This document shows, in pieces, positions 1 through 8,163 of a stretch of DNA of 64,000 bases (position 1 is the stretch's first letter; every line of letters begins with the position of its first letter). The DNA lies in assembly GCA_963575745.1 (NCBI GenBank), contig CAUYUJ010012224.1, positions 1-64,000 of the forward strand. Reading direction: 5' to 3'. The DNA comes from Prorocentrum cordatum (taxonomy: Eukaryota > Sar > Dinophyceae > Prorocentrales > Prorocentraceae). The translations under genes were made by a program, and so were the position numbers. Below the pieces are notes generated by a model. The model did not search any database and was not told the origin of the DNA. It was given only the letters and a program-made list of their open reading frames with translations.

Positions 1-936
1 TGACATGACGTGCGCTGCCACCAGCCTGCCAGGGACAAGTACATGGCTAGCGCGGCCAGGAGGCGCCTTGATGGGAATGTGTGACCTGACCAAAACAGCA
101 ACTCCGCCAGTAGTGCCCGACCCTCCATCTTGGTTGGGCACTGCAGGGCCCCAAAGCCCTCTCCAGCCAGTGTCTTCAACTTGCGATTGACGTTCACCCA
201 GCTTGGTATCAGGCACATGATGCTCTTGCGCCAGCACCACATGAGCGGTACTGTCCACCAGGTAGTCGCACAGTGGACCCAGCGAGCTCGAGTTAAGCGT
301 CACGATCAGAGAGTCGCTTTTGCCCTTCGCCTGCCCAGCAAACTTGACATCAGGTCGACGAGCCCCTGGACAGTCGGTACCCTCTGCCACGCGATGCCCA
401 ACGGGCGAACGTGGTGAGCAGTGTTTTTTGTTCCATCCAGCCAGAGGCAGAGTTGAACTCTCCGCGCCGTGCGCGGGGCCGGGGAGCAACGGTGCGAGGG
501 TCACTAACGGCGCACCGCCGGGCAGTCCCCACTCGCACCGCGCCCCCCGCTGGGTAGACAAACCCACGCCTGAACGTGGTGAGCAGTGCGCGCTGCCAGG
601 GTCTAAAGGATGTATGCCATCGAGTCGCCCAGTCGAGCCATCAACTCTCGTCGAGCGAGGGGCCGACCACGTCAAAGCGCACGGTGCACATGTGGCGCTC
701 TCTGCCTGCCCCCTGAGGGCAGGTAAGTATAGCGACCGAGACGATGGCGTAGCACCCGTGGTCGCAGTAGCTGCCCTTGCAGAAGACGCAGTAGGGGCAT
801 TCTGAGCACATGGCCCAGGCAGATCAGGCTGACTGTCCACAGCTTGATCAAATTGAAAGGGGTCAACGTCAGGATCGTCCAGAAGAGAACTCCTGTGAGC
901 TGTGGTCGGCTCTTCTTGGGCAGTAGGCGACGTCAT
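1..936 (-). CDS. LINE ORF2, N-terminal part (APE-type endonuclease), cut by window edge
   Basis: From the ATG at 936 the frame stays open for 312 codons to the window edge without a stop. The first ~200 residues are a low-complexity Ser/Ala/Pro/Thr leader. From about residue 205 it resembles the exonuclease-endonuclease-phosphatase fold used by LINEs to nick target DNA: a hydrophobic strand with an Asn (IVTLNSSS), then a strand ending in the catalytic-type Glu (VVLAQEHHVPD), then GTTGGVAVLVRS, matching the family's GGVAIL-type strand. In LINEs this domain primes reverse transcription by an RT domain further along the same protein, which is not in this window. It follows ORF1 after 55 nt, as in bicistronic LINEs. 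The start codon is inferred as the first Met after the ORF1 stop. No frameshift is visible. Confidence 0.75.
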   Translation of the reverse strand, partial: MTSPTAQEEPTTAHRSSLLDDPDVDPFQFDQAVDSQPDLPGPCAQNAPTASSARAATATTGATPSSRSLYLPALRGQAESATCAPCALTWSAPRSTRVDGSTGRLDGIHPLDPGSAHCSPRSGVGLSTQRGARCEWGLPGGAPLVTLAPLLPGPAHGAESSTLPLAGWNKKHCSPRSPVGHRVAEGTDCPGARRPDVKFAGQAKGKSDSLIVTLNSSSLGPLCDYLVDSTAHVVLAQEHHVPDTKLGERQSQVEDTGWRGLWGPAVPNQDGGSGTTGGVAVLVRSHIPIKAPPGRASHVLVPGRLVAAHVMS

Positions 937-991
937 TGCAACAAAAGGATAGCAAAGACAGAACATCACCACAACAAAGCACCCGACCACT

Positions 992-2131
992 TTACGCAGC
1001 GGTCGCACCACTGGTCTTGAACTTCTTGGTGAGCATGTGAACTTGGGCCAAGTGACGCTTGAGCTTGTCCCGTAACTCACGCTCCTTTGTATCGTCAATC
1101 TCCTCATCATCCCCGCCCACGTCGACGTCGATGCCACATTCTTTGAGATGTTCACGGCAAGTGCGACCGTCCAAGCTATCGACATGAGCATTAGCACGAT
1201 CCTGATCTTCAGCGTCGTCGATATCCATGGACTCTCGAGCCTCAGGAGGAGTGGACTGAGTTTCGTGCTGAGGCGGCTCGGGCGCGACTGCCGCCTCTGG
1301 GGCTTCCTTGAGCTTCTGCACCAGAGCGCGCATGGCGATGAGGTCGGCACTGAAACGCTCCGAGCCGCCCAGCGCGCGGACCACGGCGTCAAACTGCTCC
1401 ACCGTGGCCTCCATGCCTGGTAAGAATGTGGAGAGGGATGGTGACTTGTCATCGAACTGCACCGCGGGACCGACCACGTGGCGCAACCTCTCCTCGAGCT
1501 CCAGGATATGTTTGTTAGCATCATGCTCATCCTGCTCGACCTGCGCCAGGGCCAGCTTGGCCTTCTCCAGCGTAGCTCGAGCAGCCTCTTTTTTGACAGC
1601 AATACTGGATAGCTTCGTGCGAGCGGTCTTGAGCTGGCTGGTGAGCCCCTGCAGATTGGCCTCGATCGGTTTATCAGCCTGGAGCTCGGCCTGCAGTCGC
1701 TGCTTCTCGGCCTCATACACCGCACGCTGCTCGGCATCTTCAGGCCCCGACAGGATCTTGAGGAGGCTACCAAGCTTGGCGAGACGCTCACGCTTGACCG
1801 CCACTCCAGTGCCTTTAGCCCAGGGAGGAATGGCGGGCTCCTTGGACTCCAACTCCGTACCATTGTGACTTCCAACCAGCTTCTGCATGCGCTGCTGCAA
1901 CTCCTCCAACTGTTTAGCGAGAAGCTTCTCCCGCTTTGTGACCAATTCATGAGAGCGCTGCACTGGAACTTTGGGCGGGGGCACCCCGTGAAAGGCGGAG
2001 CCTTTCGGAATGCCGCACTTCCCGCACCACTTCTGATCACCACGGTTGATCCAACTCGTTGCCGTAGGCTCATGCTTGCACCATTTGCAGTACCATGGGC
2101 CAGCCTCTGTGCTGCGCGACCTGGGCGCCAT
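992..2131 (-). CDS. LINE ORF1: zinc-ribbon and coiled-coil protein
   Basis: A 379-residue product. It begins at ATG 2131, the first in-frame Met downstream of the spliced leader; the frame stays open further upstream only because it runs through a TCC microsatellite. Near the N-terminus a CX2C-X17-CX2C zinc ribbon is visible (WYCKWC, Cys15/Cys18; WCGKCG, Cys36/Cys39). About residues 60-210 are Lys/Glu/Leu/Gln-rich heptads typical of a coiled coil. The C-terminal third is acidic (SMDIDDAEDQD, DVGGDDEEIDD) and ends in a basic patch. LINE ORF1 proteins usually bind the element RNA and multimerise; a zinc ribbon plus coiled coil suits that, but the role is inferred from position. The reading frame is intact. 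Confidence 0.75.
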   Translation of the reverse strand: MAPRSRSTEAGPWYCKWCKHEPTATSWINRGDQKWCGKCGIPKGSAFHGVPPPKVPVQRSHELVTKREKLLAKQLEELQQRMQKLVGSHNGTELESKEPAIPPWAKGTGVAVKRERLAKLGSLLKILSGPEDAEQRAVYEAEKQRLQAELQADKPIEANLQGLTSQLKTARTKLSSIAVKKEAARATLEKAKLALAQVEQDEHDANKHILELEERLRHVVGPAVQFDDKSPSLSTFLPGMEATVEQFDAVVRALGGSERFSADLIAMRALVQKLKEAPEAAVAPEPPQHETQSTPPEARESMDIDDAEDQDRANAHVDSLDGRTCREHLKECGIDVDVGGDDEEIDDTKERELRDKLKRHLAQVHMLTKKFKTSGATAA

Positions 2132-2306
2132 GGCAGGTCGGAAGAGCACGCGGCAAGGAGCCACGCGAGGCAAAGCAACAGGGCCGTGGTGGGGCTGGGC
2201 CGTGCGGGGCGGACCGCACGGCGCTCTGCCTGGGGCGAACCAGGCGAATGTCGAAAGCTGGCCGCGGACTAGCGGTATCCACTTTGTTCCCAGGGGGAAC
2301 CAAAAC

Positions 2307-2328
2307 CTTGAGCCAAAATGGCTACGGA
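2307..2328 (-). other. Dinoflagellate spliced leader sequence (DinoSL), perfect copy
   Basis: On the minus strand bases 2327-2307 match the 21 fixed positions of the DinoSL (begins CCGTAGCCATTTT, ends GGCTCAAG). The base before, T, satisfies the degenerate first position, giving 22/22. It is followed by GTTTTGG rather than a typical donor, and ORF1 starts 175 nt later. In dinoflagellates the SL is added to mRNA by trans-splicing, so a genomic copy at the head of a retroelement is best explained by reverse transcription of a trans-spliced transcript. A stand-alone SL RNA gene is less likely: I see no donor or Sm-type site. Confidence 0.93.
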
Positions 2329-2812
2329 GGAGGAGGAGTAGGAGGAGGAGGAGGAGGAGGAGGAGGAGGAGGAGGAGGGGGACCCATACCCTGGGAGCCC
2401 AACAAAAAAAGCGGGGAACATGCACGGCAGGATTCGCATGCGCAGCGCAGGATGCCATTTGCTGGACACGCGCGCAGGGCTGGCGGGGCCTGCCGCGCGA
2501 ACGCCGAGCGATAGAAAGAGGAGGAGGAGAAGGAGGAGGAGGAGGAGGAGGAGGAGAATGTGCGAGGAGGAGAAAGGAGGAGGGAGGGAGGAGGTAGGAG
2601 GAGGAGGAGGCTTGGAGGAGGAGGAGGAGGAGGAGGCGGAGGAGGAGAGGGAGCAGGAGAGGGGAGAAGGAGAAGGAGGGAGGAGGAGGAGGAGGTGGAG
2701 AAGGGAGAGAGAGGAGGAGGAGGAGAGGAGGAGGAGGAGGAGGAGGAGGAGGAGGAGGAGGAGCGGAGGAGGAGGAGGAGGAGGGAGGAGGAGGAGGAGG
2801 AGGAGAGGCCGC
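2328..2812. repeat. GGA/AGG trinucleotide microsatellite blocks
   Basis: Two GGA-rich blocks (about 2328-2381 and 2517-2812) are separated by a short GC-rich unique stretch. The left block abuts the spliced leader of the LINE. Long Glu/Arg- or Ser/Pro-rich frames across it are repeat artefacts. Confidence 0.9.
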
Positions 2813-3160
2813 CACGTGAGCGTCCGGCTCCCGCCCAGGCCGGCCACGTCATGCGCACCAGGCGTCCTCAGGCAACCGCGTGCAGGTCTTCCCCCATGTA
2901 GGTCAGACTTGCGGCAAAAGGTGGGGCCCGGAACTTGAGGGGTGTCTGCAGCCAAGCGGACCCCAGCGGGGATGCCTGATACCCCAACGTCGATTGGACC
3001 TGTAGGGGCAGGTTCGCAAGTGGCCGCAGAAATGTGAAGGAGGAGGGGGGGATGCGGGATGCGAGGGAGGGAGAGCTGAGGGATGGAGGTGGAAGGAGGC
3101 TAAATGAAGCAGAGGTGCATGATGAGGGTGCGTGAGGAGGAAGGCGTGTGAGGAGAAGGT
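2813..3160. other. Unassigned stretch
   Basis: GC-rich transition between GGA blocks. I see no conserved protein, RNA gene or clear repeat. Confidence 0.5.
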
Positions 3161-3296
3161 GTGTGGGAGGACGAGGGGGAGGACGATTCGAAAGAGGAGA
3201 GGAAGGAGAAGGAGGAGGAGGATGAGGAGGAGGAGGAGGAAAGCGCCAGCGTCTGAAGAAACCTATGTCGTCAGGAACTGGGAACCAGAAGGAGGA

Positions 3297-3351
<55 letters not shown>

Positions 3352-3375
3352 AAGAAAGAAAGAAAGAGAAACAAC
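3161..3375. repeat. GGA then (GA)n/(GAAA)n purine microsatellite
   Basis: GGA units give way to a GA/AGAC run at about 3295-3370 ending in GAAA units. The opposite strand would be a long polypyrimidine tract. Confidence 0.9.
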
Positions 3376-3518
3376 CCAACGTCTGGGGTCCGACGGGCGG
3401 CCATTCCACCAGCGCAGCACCTGCTTCAGAAGAAGAGGTACTGGAGCCACCCCCTGATCGCCACGAGGACCGCGACGACGGTGGCGTGGCGTGCGCCGAG
3501 ACGCGCCCCGAGAAGAGG

Positions 3519-3640
3519 TCGTGGGGGAGGAGGAGGAGGAGGAGGAGGAGGAGGAGGAGGAGGAGGAGGAGAAAGAGGAGGAGGAGGAAAAGGAGGAGGA
3601 GGAGAAAAAAGGAGGAGGAGGACGAGGAGGAGCAGTTGCT
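3519..3640. repeat. GGA microsatellite
   Basis: A nearly pure GGA run with a few AAA interruptions, followed at about 3679 by a C-run and CCG units. Confidence 0.9.
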
Positions 3641-4480
3641 GGCCGGGTCCCATGTTCGACGGACGTCGCAGCTGGGTCCCCCCCCCCCCGCCGCCGCCGC
3701 CTGGAGGCGTGCTCGGCGGCGGCGCGTGCTGCCTAGCGCCGCGGGGGGACAGCTCGCGGCAGGGGCGGCCGAAGGGACTGCAGCAGCAGGAGGCCTCCCA
3801 ACTGGGATCCGAATAGATGGGGCCGAAGGATCTCGCCGCATCGCCACTGCATCGCCGGTGTGGAGAAGCACGGGCTCCACGTCGAGCCGCCACGCCGATG
3901 CATCGGCGATGCGGCGCGAGCTTCCGACCCCGTCTACGCGGACCTAATCTAGGAGGCCTAGAGGAAGGGCCTGGGACCCAGACGGCACCCTCGAGGAGGC
4001 CTCCCGAGGCCTTTCGGAGGTGAGTCCTTTCGTCGGTCAGGGCCCCCCCAAAACAGGGGCATAGCCAAACAGGGGCTCAGGATTTTCCAGATGCCCCCGT
4101 TCACGATGCCCCCGTCCACGGGACGTCGGCGTTCTCTGTGACCCCCTCTGCTGTGACCCCCGGTCTCCTGCGCCACGAGCAGGGTGCTCCCTGGCGGGGT
4201 CCGGGCCCAATGTGCGGGCGTCTCAAGGCGGCCGCGTCAATGGCCGAGAGCCTCCAGGCCCCGGGATACCCGAGTCGTCCCGAACGGCCCTCACCTGGCA
4301 CGGCGTGCGGCGAGAGGTTCCAGGGCTCCAGCGTCCTGAACAGGGCCTGGTGGCATGCTGCTCTGAGCTTGGGCCCCCCGTCTCCAAAGGACCCGTCTCG
4401 GACCCTCGTAGTTGAACACCCCGCGGCGCAATGCCCTTGCGAAAGATGAGGTCGAAAGCTTCAGAGCCCCACGTATTGAA
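3641..4480. other. Unassigned GC-rich stretch; shares a short repeat with 31918-32010
   Basis: No supportable gene. Positions 3815-3915 (AGATGGGGCCGAAGG, then GCATCGCC/GCGATG units) are related to 31918-32010, so a small dispersed GCATCGGCGAT-type repeat is present. Confidence 0.45.
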
Positions 4481-4710
4481 GGCACGCACACATGTCGACA
4501 CACCCTCACACGTTTCGTGTGGCCCCACAGGGAGCTCTACCGAAGGCCCCAGTGGCTGCGATCGCATACGCCCACCGCACCCATGGCGTCACACCCGCAC
4601 ACGTTTCGTGGCCCCACAAGGAGCTCCACCGAAGGCCTCGGTCAGCACACCGCACGCACCCATGTCAGCACACCACGCGCACGTTTCGTGGGCCCACAGG
4701 GGACTCGTCA
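4481..4710 (+). repeat. Diverged copies of the 90-bp satellite R90
   Basis: About three degenerate copies of the R90 core (CACACGTTTCGTG, GGGAGCTC, CACCGAAGGCC), some 1.3 kb before the main array. Confidence 0.8.
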
Positions 4711-4767
4711 GTACTGCTGGAAATCGATGGGTAGAGGGCAACTCCACGTGAGCCTTCGCAGTTCGGG

Positions 4768-4945
4768 CTGGATGTTGTTGTTGTGGTGGTGTTGTTGTTG
4801 TTGCTGGTGTTGTTGTTGTTGTTGTGGTTGTGGTTGTGGTTGTGGTTGTTGTTGTTGTTGTTGCTGATGTTGTTGTTGTTGTTGTTAGTATCTCTCTCTT
4901 TCTCTCTTTCTCTCTCTCTCTATCTCTCTATCTCTCTTTCTATGC
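4768..4945. repeat. (TTG)n followed by (CT)n microsatellites
   Basis: TTG/GTT triplets with GTGGTT interruptions run to about 4887, then CT/CTTT repeats to about 4945. Confidence 0.9.
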
Positions 4946-5150
4946 ATGTATATTCCATGTGATACCTCTCTCTGTGTTCCTGGCTTCGTCTCATGCTCTC
5001 TAATATCTACTCCCCACATGTGCCATATACCCTGTCATTCGGACCTCCCCAACCATCTTTCAGTATTATAGCTTACAATGGTCGCACTTGATATGGGCAT
5101 CTCTCTCTATATGTATAATCCCTCTGGTCAACTCTGCTCGCATCTCTCTA
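4946..5150. other. Unassigned stretch
   Basis: Moderately AT-richer sequence between two repeats. Nothing recognised. Confidence 0.4.
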
Positions 5151-5159
5151 ACCCCATGT

Positions 5160-5460
5160 ATCGTTGAAGGCCCAAGACGGGAACCGGGAAGCCCCACACC
5201 CAAACTTTACATTGCCGGTGACCCGAGTCGGGAACCGGGAACCCGGGTACCCAGCCGCCACCGATCCGAGATCCCATGGGAATCTATCTATACTGCCAGG
5301 AACCCTGTAAGCGAAAACCTGGGAGCCCAGCTGGGAACCACAGAACCGGGAACCGGGAGCCCAGCCGCCCACCGAAGTCGGCACAGAACCTGGAACTGGA
5401 CACCAGGGAATCGGGAGCCCTGGAAACCAGCCGCCCACCGAAATCAGCCGGGCACTTTCG
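5160..5460. repeat. Imperfect GGGAACCGGGA tandem repeat
   Basis: GGGAACCGGGA and CCAGCCGCCCACCG motifs recur about eight times with irregular spacing. Most copies contain the short palindrome CCGGG/CCCGG. Confidence 0.75.
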
Positions 5461-5667
5461 CCAAATTGATTGTTCAGCCTTCGCGAGGACCCCTTCAGTG
5501 CAAACACTGACTGGGGAATCATGGGGCTATACCCAGACCCCCGACGTCATGTTTTTCCCAACCATCCTGTGGTGTTGGGTCCTCGTTTTGAAGAGACAGT
5601 GCCCCGCGTCTCCTTCCTTCCTTCCTCCCGCTGCCCCCTCCTCCTCCCCCTTCCTCCCTCCTCCCTC

Positions 5668-5850
5668 TCATCATCATCATCATCGTCATCGCCATCATCA
5701 TCGTCATCGTCATCGGCATCATCATCATCATCAGCACCATCTTGGTCGTCATCATCACCATCGTCGTCATCATCACTATCATCGTCGTCATCATCACCGT
5801 CATCACCATTATCGTCATAATCCTCACGACCATCATCATCACCATCATCG

Positions 5851-5924
<74 letters not shown>

Positions 5925-5986
5925 GTCATCATCATCATCATCATCATCGCTGTCATCATAATCATCGCCATCATCGCTGTCATCAT
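5668..5986. repeat. (ATC)n microsatellite
   Basis: Long CAT/ATC/GTC run that directly abuts the R90 satellite. Poly-His, poly-Ile and poly-Asp frames across it are artefacts. Confidence 0.92.
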
Positions 5987-5987
5987 C

Positions 5988-8163
5988 CCTCACACGTTTC
6001 GTGGCCCCATAGGGAGCTCCACCGAAGGCCCCAGTGCCACCGCCCGCATGCGTCACCTACACCCAATTCGGCAGACCCCTCATACGTTGTGTGGCTCCAT
6101 AGGGAGCTCCACCGAAGGCCCCAGTGCCACCGTCTACATGCGTCACCTACACCCAAATCGGCACACCCCTCACACGTTTCGTGGCCTCTTAGGGAGCTCC
6201 ACCGCAGGCCCCAATGCCACCGCCCGCATGCGTCACCTACACCCAATTCGGCACACCCGTCAGACGTTTCGTGGCCCCATAGGGAGCTCCACCGAAGGCC
6301 CCAGTGCCACCGCCCGCATGCGTCACCTACACTCAATTCGGCACTCCTCACACGTTTCGTGGCCCCATAGGGAGCTCCACCGAAGGCCCCAGTGCCACCG
6401 CCCGCATGCGTCACCTACACCCAGTTCGGCACACGCTTCACACGTTTCGTGGCCCCATAGGGAGCTCCACCGAAGGCCCCAGTGCCACCATCCACAGGCG
6501 AAACCCCCATCCACTTCGGCACACCCCTCACACGTTTCGTGGCCCCATAGGGAGCTCCACCGAAGGCCCCAGTGCCACCGCCCGCATGCGTCACTTACAC
6601 CAATTCGGCACTCCTCACACGTTTGTGGCCCCATAGGGAGCTCCACCGGAATGGCCCCAGTGCCACCGCCCGCATGCGTCACCTACACCCAATTCGGCAC
6701 ACCCCTCACACGTTTCGTGGCCCCATGAGGAGCCCCACCGAAGGCCCCAATGCAACCGCCCGCATGCGTCACCTACACTCAATTCGGCACACCCCTCACA
6801 CGTTTCGTGGCCTCATAAGGAGCTCCACCGAAGGCCCCAGTACCACCGCCCGCATGCGTCACCTACACCCAGTTCGGCACACCCCTCACACGCTTCGTGG
6901 CCCCATAGGGAGCTCCACCGAAGGCCCCAGTGCTGCCGCCCGCATGCGTCAGCCACACCCAGTTCGGCACACCCCTCACACGTTTCGTGGCCCCATAGGG
7001 AGCTCCACGAAAGGCCCCAGTGCCGCCGCCCGCATGCGTCAGCCACACCCAATGCGACACACCCCTCACACGTTTCGTGGCCCCATAGGGAGTTCCACCG
7101 AAGGCCCCAGTGCCGCCGCCCGCATGCGTCAGCCACACCCAATTCGGCACACCCCTCACACGTTTCGAGGCCCCATAGGGAGCTCCACCGAAGGCCCCAG
7201 TGCCGCCGCCCGCATGCGTCAGCCACCATTCGGCACGCGCCTCCTCACACGCTTCGTGGCCCCATAGGGAGCTCCACCGAAGCCCGTGCCGCCGCCCGCG
7301 TGCGTGTCACCCCACCAATTCGCAACACCGTCAGGACGTTTCGTGGCCCCATGGGGGAGCTCCACCGAAGGCCCCAGTTGCAAACCGCCCGCTTTGCGTC
7401 ACGCACACCCAATTCGGCACACCCCTCATACGTTTTCGTGGCCCCATAGGGAAGCTCCACGAAGGCCCGTTGCCCACCGAGTTAGCATGGCACCTCCTCC
7501 CAATTTCGGCACCACCCCTCCAGTTTCGTGGGCCCCATAGGGAGCTCCCCCCGAAGGCCCCAGTGCCACCGTCCACATGCTTCACCCCCGCCCACTTTGG
7601 CATACCCCTCACACGCTTCGTGGCCCCATAGCGAGCTCCACCGAAGGCCCCAGTGCCACCATCCACAGGCGTCACCCCCATCCACTTCGGCACACCCCTC
7701 ACACGCTTCGTGGCCCCATAGGGAGCTCCACCGAAGGCCCCAGTGCCACCGTCCACATGCGTCACCCCCACCCACTTCGGCTCACCCCTTCGCACGCTTC
7801 GTGGCCCCATAGGGAGCTCCACCGAAGGCCCCAGCGCCACCGTCCACATGCGTCACCCTCACCCACTTCGGCTCACCCCTCACACGCTTCGTGGCCCCAT
7901 AGGGAGCTCCACCGAAGGTCCCAGTGGGTGTGCCCGCATGCGTCCCGCACGCCAATTTCGGCACACCCCTCACACGTTTCGTGGCCCCATAAAAGGGGGC
8001 CCCACCGAAGGCCCAAGTGGGTGTGCCCGCATGCGTCCCGCACACCCATTTCGGCACACCCCTCACACGCTTCGTGGCCCCATAGGGAGCTCCACCGAAG
8101 GCCCCAGGGGGGGTGCCCGCATGCGTCCCGCACACCCATTTCGGCACACCCCTCATACGGTGC
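5988..8163 (+). repeat. R90 satellite array, about 24 tandem 90-bp units
   Basis: Unit starts fall exactly 90 bp apart in the left half (5988, 6078, 6168, 6258). The core is CACACGTTTCGTGGCCCCAT, GGGAGCTCCACCGAAGGCCC, a variable block, then GCATGCGTCACC and CCAATTCGGCAC. Indels accumulate from about 7200. Because 90 is 30 codons and the unit lacks stops in several frames, long frames exist on both strands. Diverged copies lie at 4481-4710, 11945-12003 and 43330-43480. The array ends where helicase-like sequence begins, so it replaces or has invaded the 5' part of that gene. Confidence 0.93.

Larger units (their letters stand above)
1..2328 (-). mobile_element. LINE (non-LTR) retrotransposon, 5' portion, headed by a spliced leader
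   Basis: Reading down the minus strand, the element has a perfect dinoflagellate spliced leader at its 5' edge (2328-2307), a 175-nt 5' UTR, ORF1 (2131-992), a 55-nt gap, then ORF2 from 936 to beyond the window edge. ORF1 with a zinc ribbon plus coiled coil, followed by an ORF2 opening into an APE-type endonuclease, is the LINE arrangement. The 5' end abuts a TCC/GGA microsatellite. The reverse transcriptase and 3' end lie outside the window, so activity cannot be judged. Confidence 0.82.

Noticed and set aside
2307-2328. SL RNA gene
   Set aside because: No splice donor of the SL RNA type and no Sm-type motif follow the 22-nt leader, and it heads an ORF1 transcript.
2132-2815. N-terminal extension of LINE ORF1 to 607 residues
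   Set aside because: It runs through the spliced leader and a TCC microsatellite; the mRNA should begin at the SL, so the Met at 2131 is the start.
5988-8163. CRISPR-like array
   Set aside because: Units are contiguous 90-mers without distinct repeat/spacer partition, in a eukaryotic nuclear genome.
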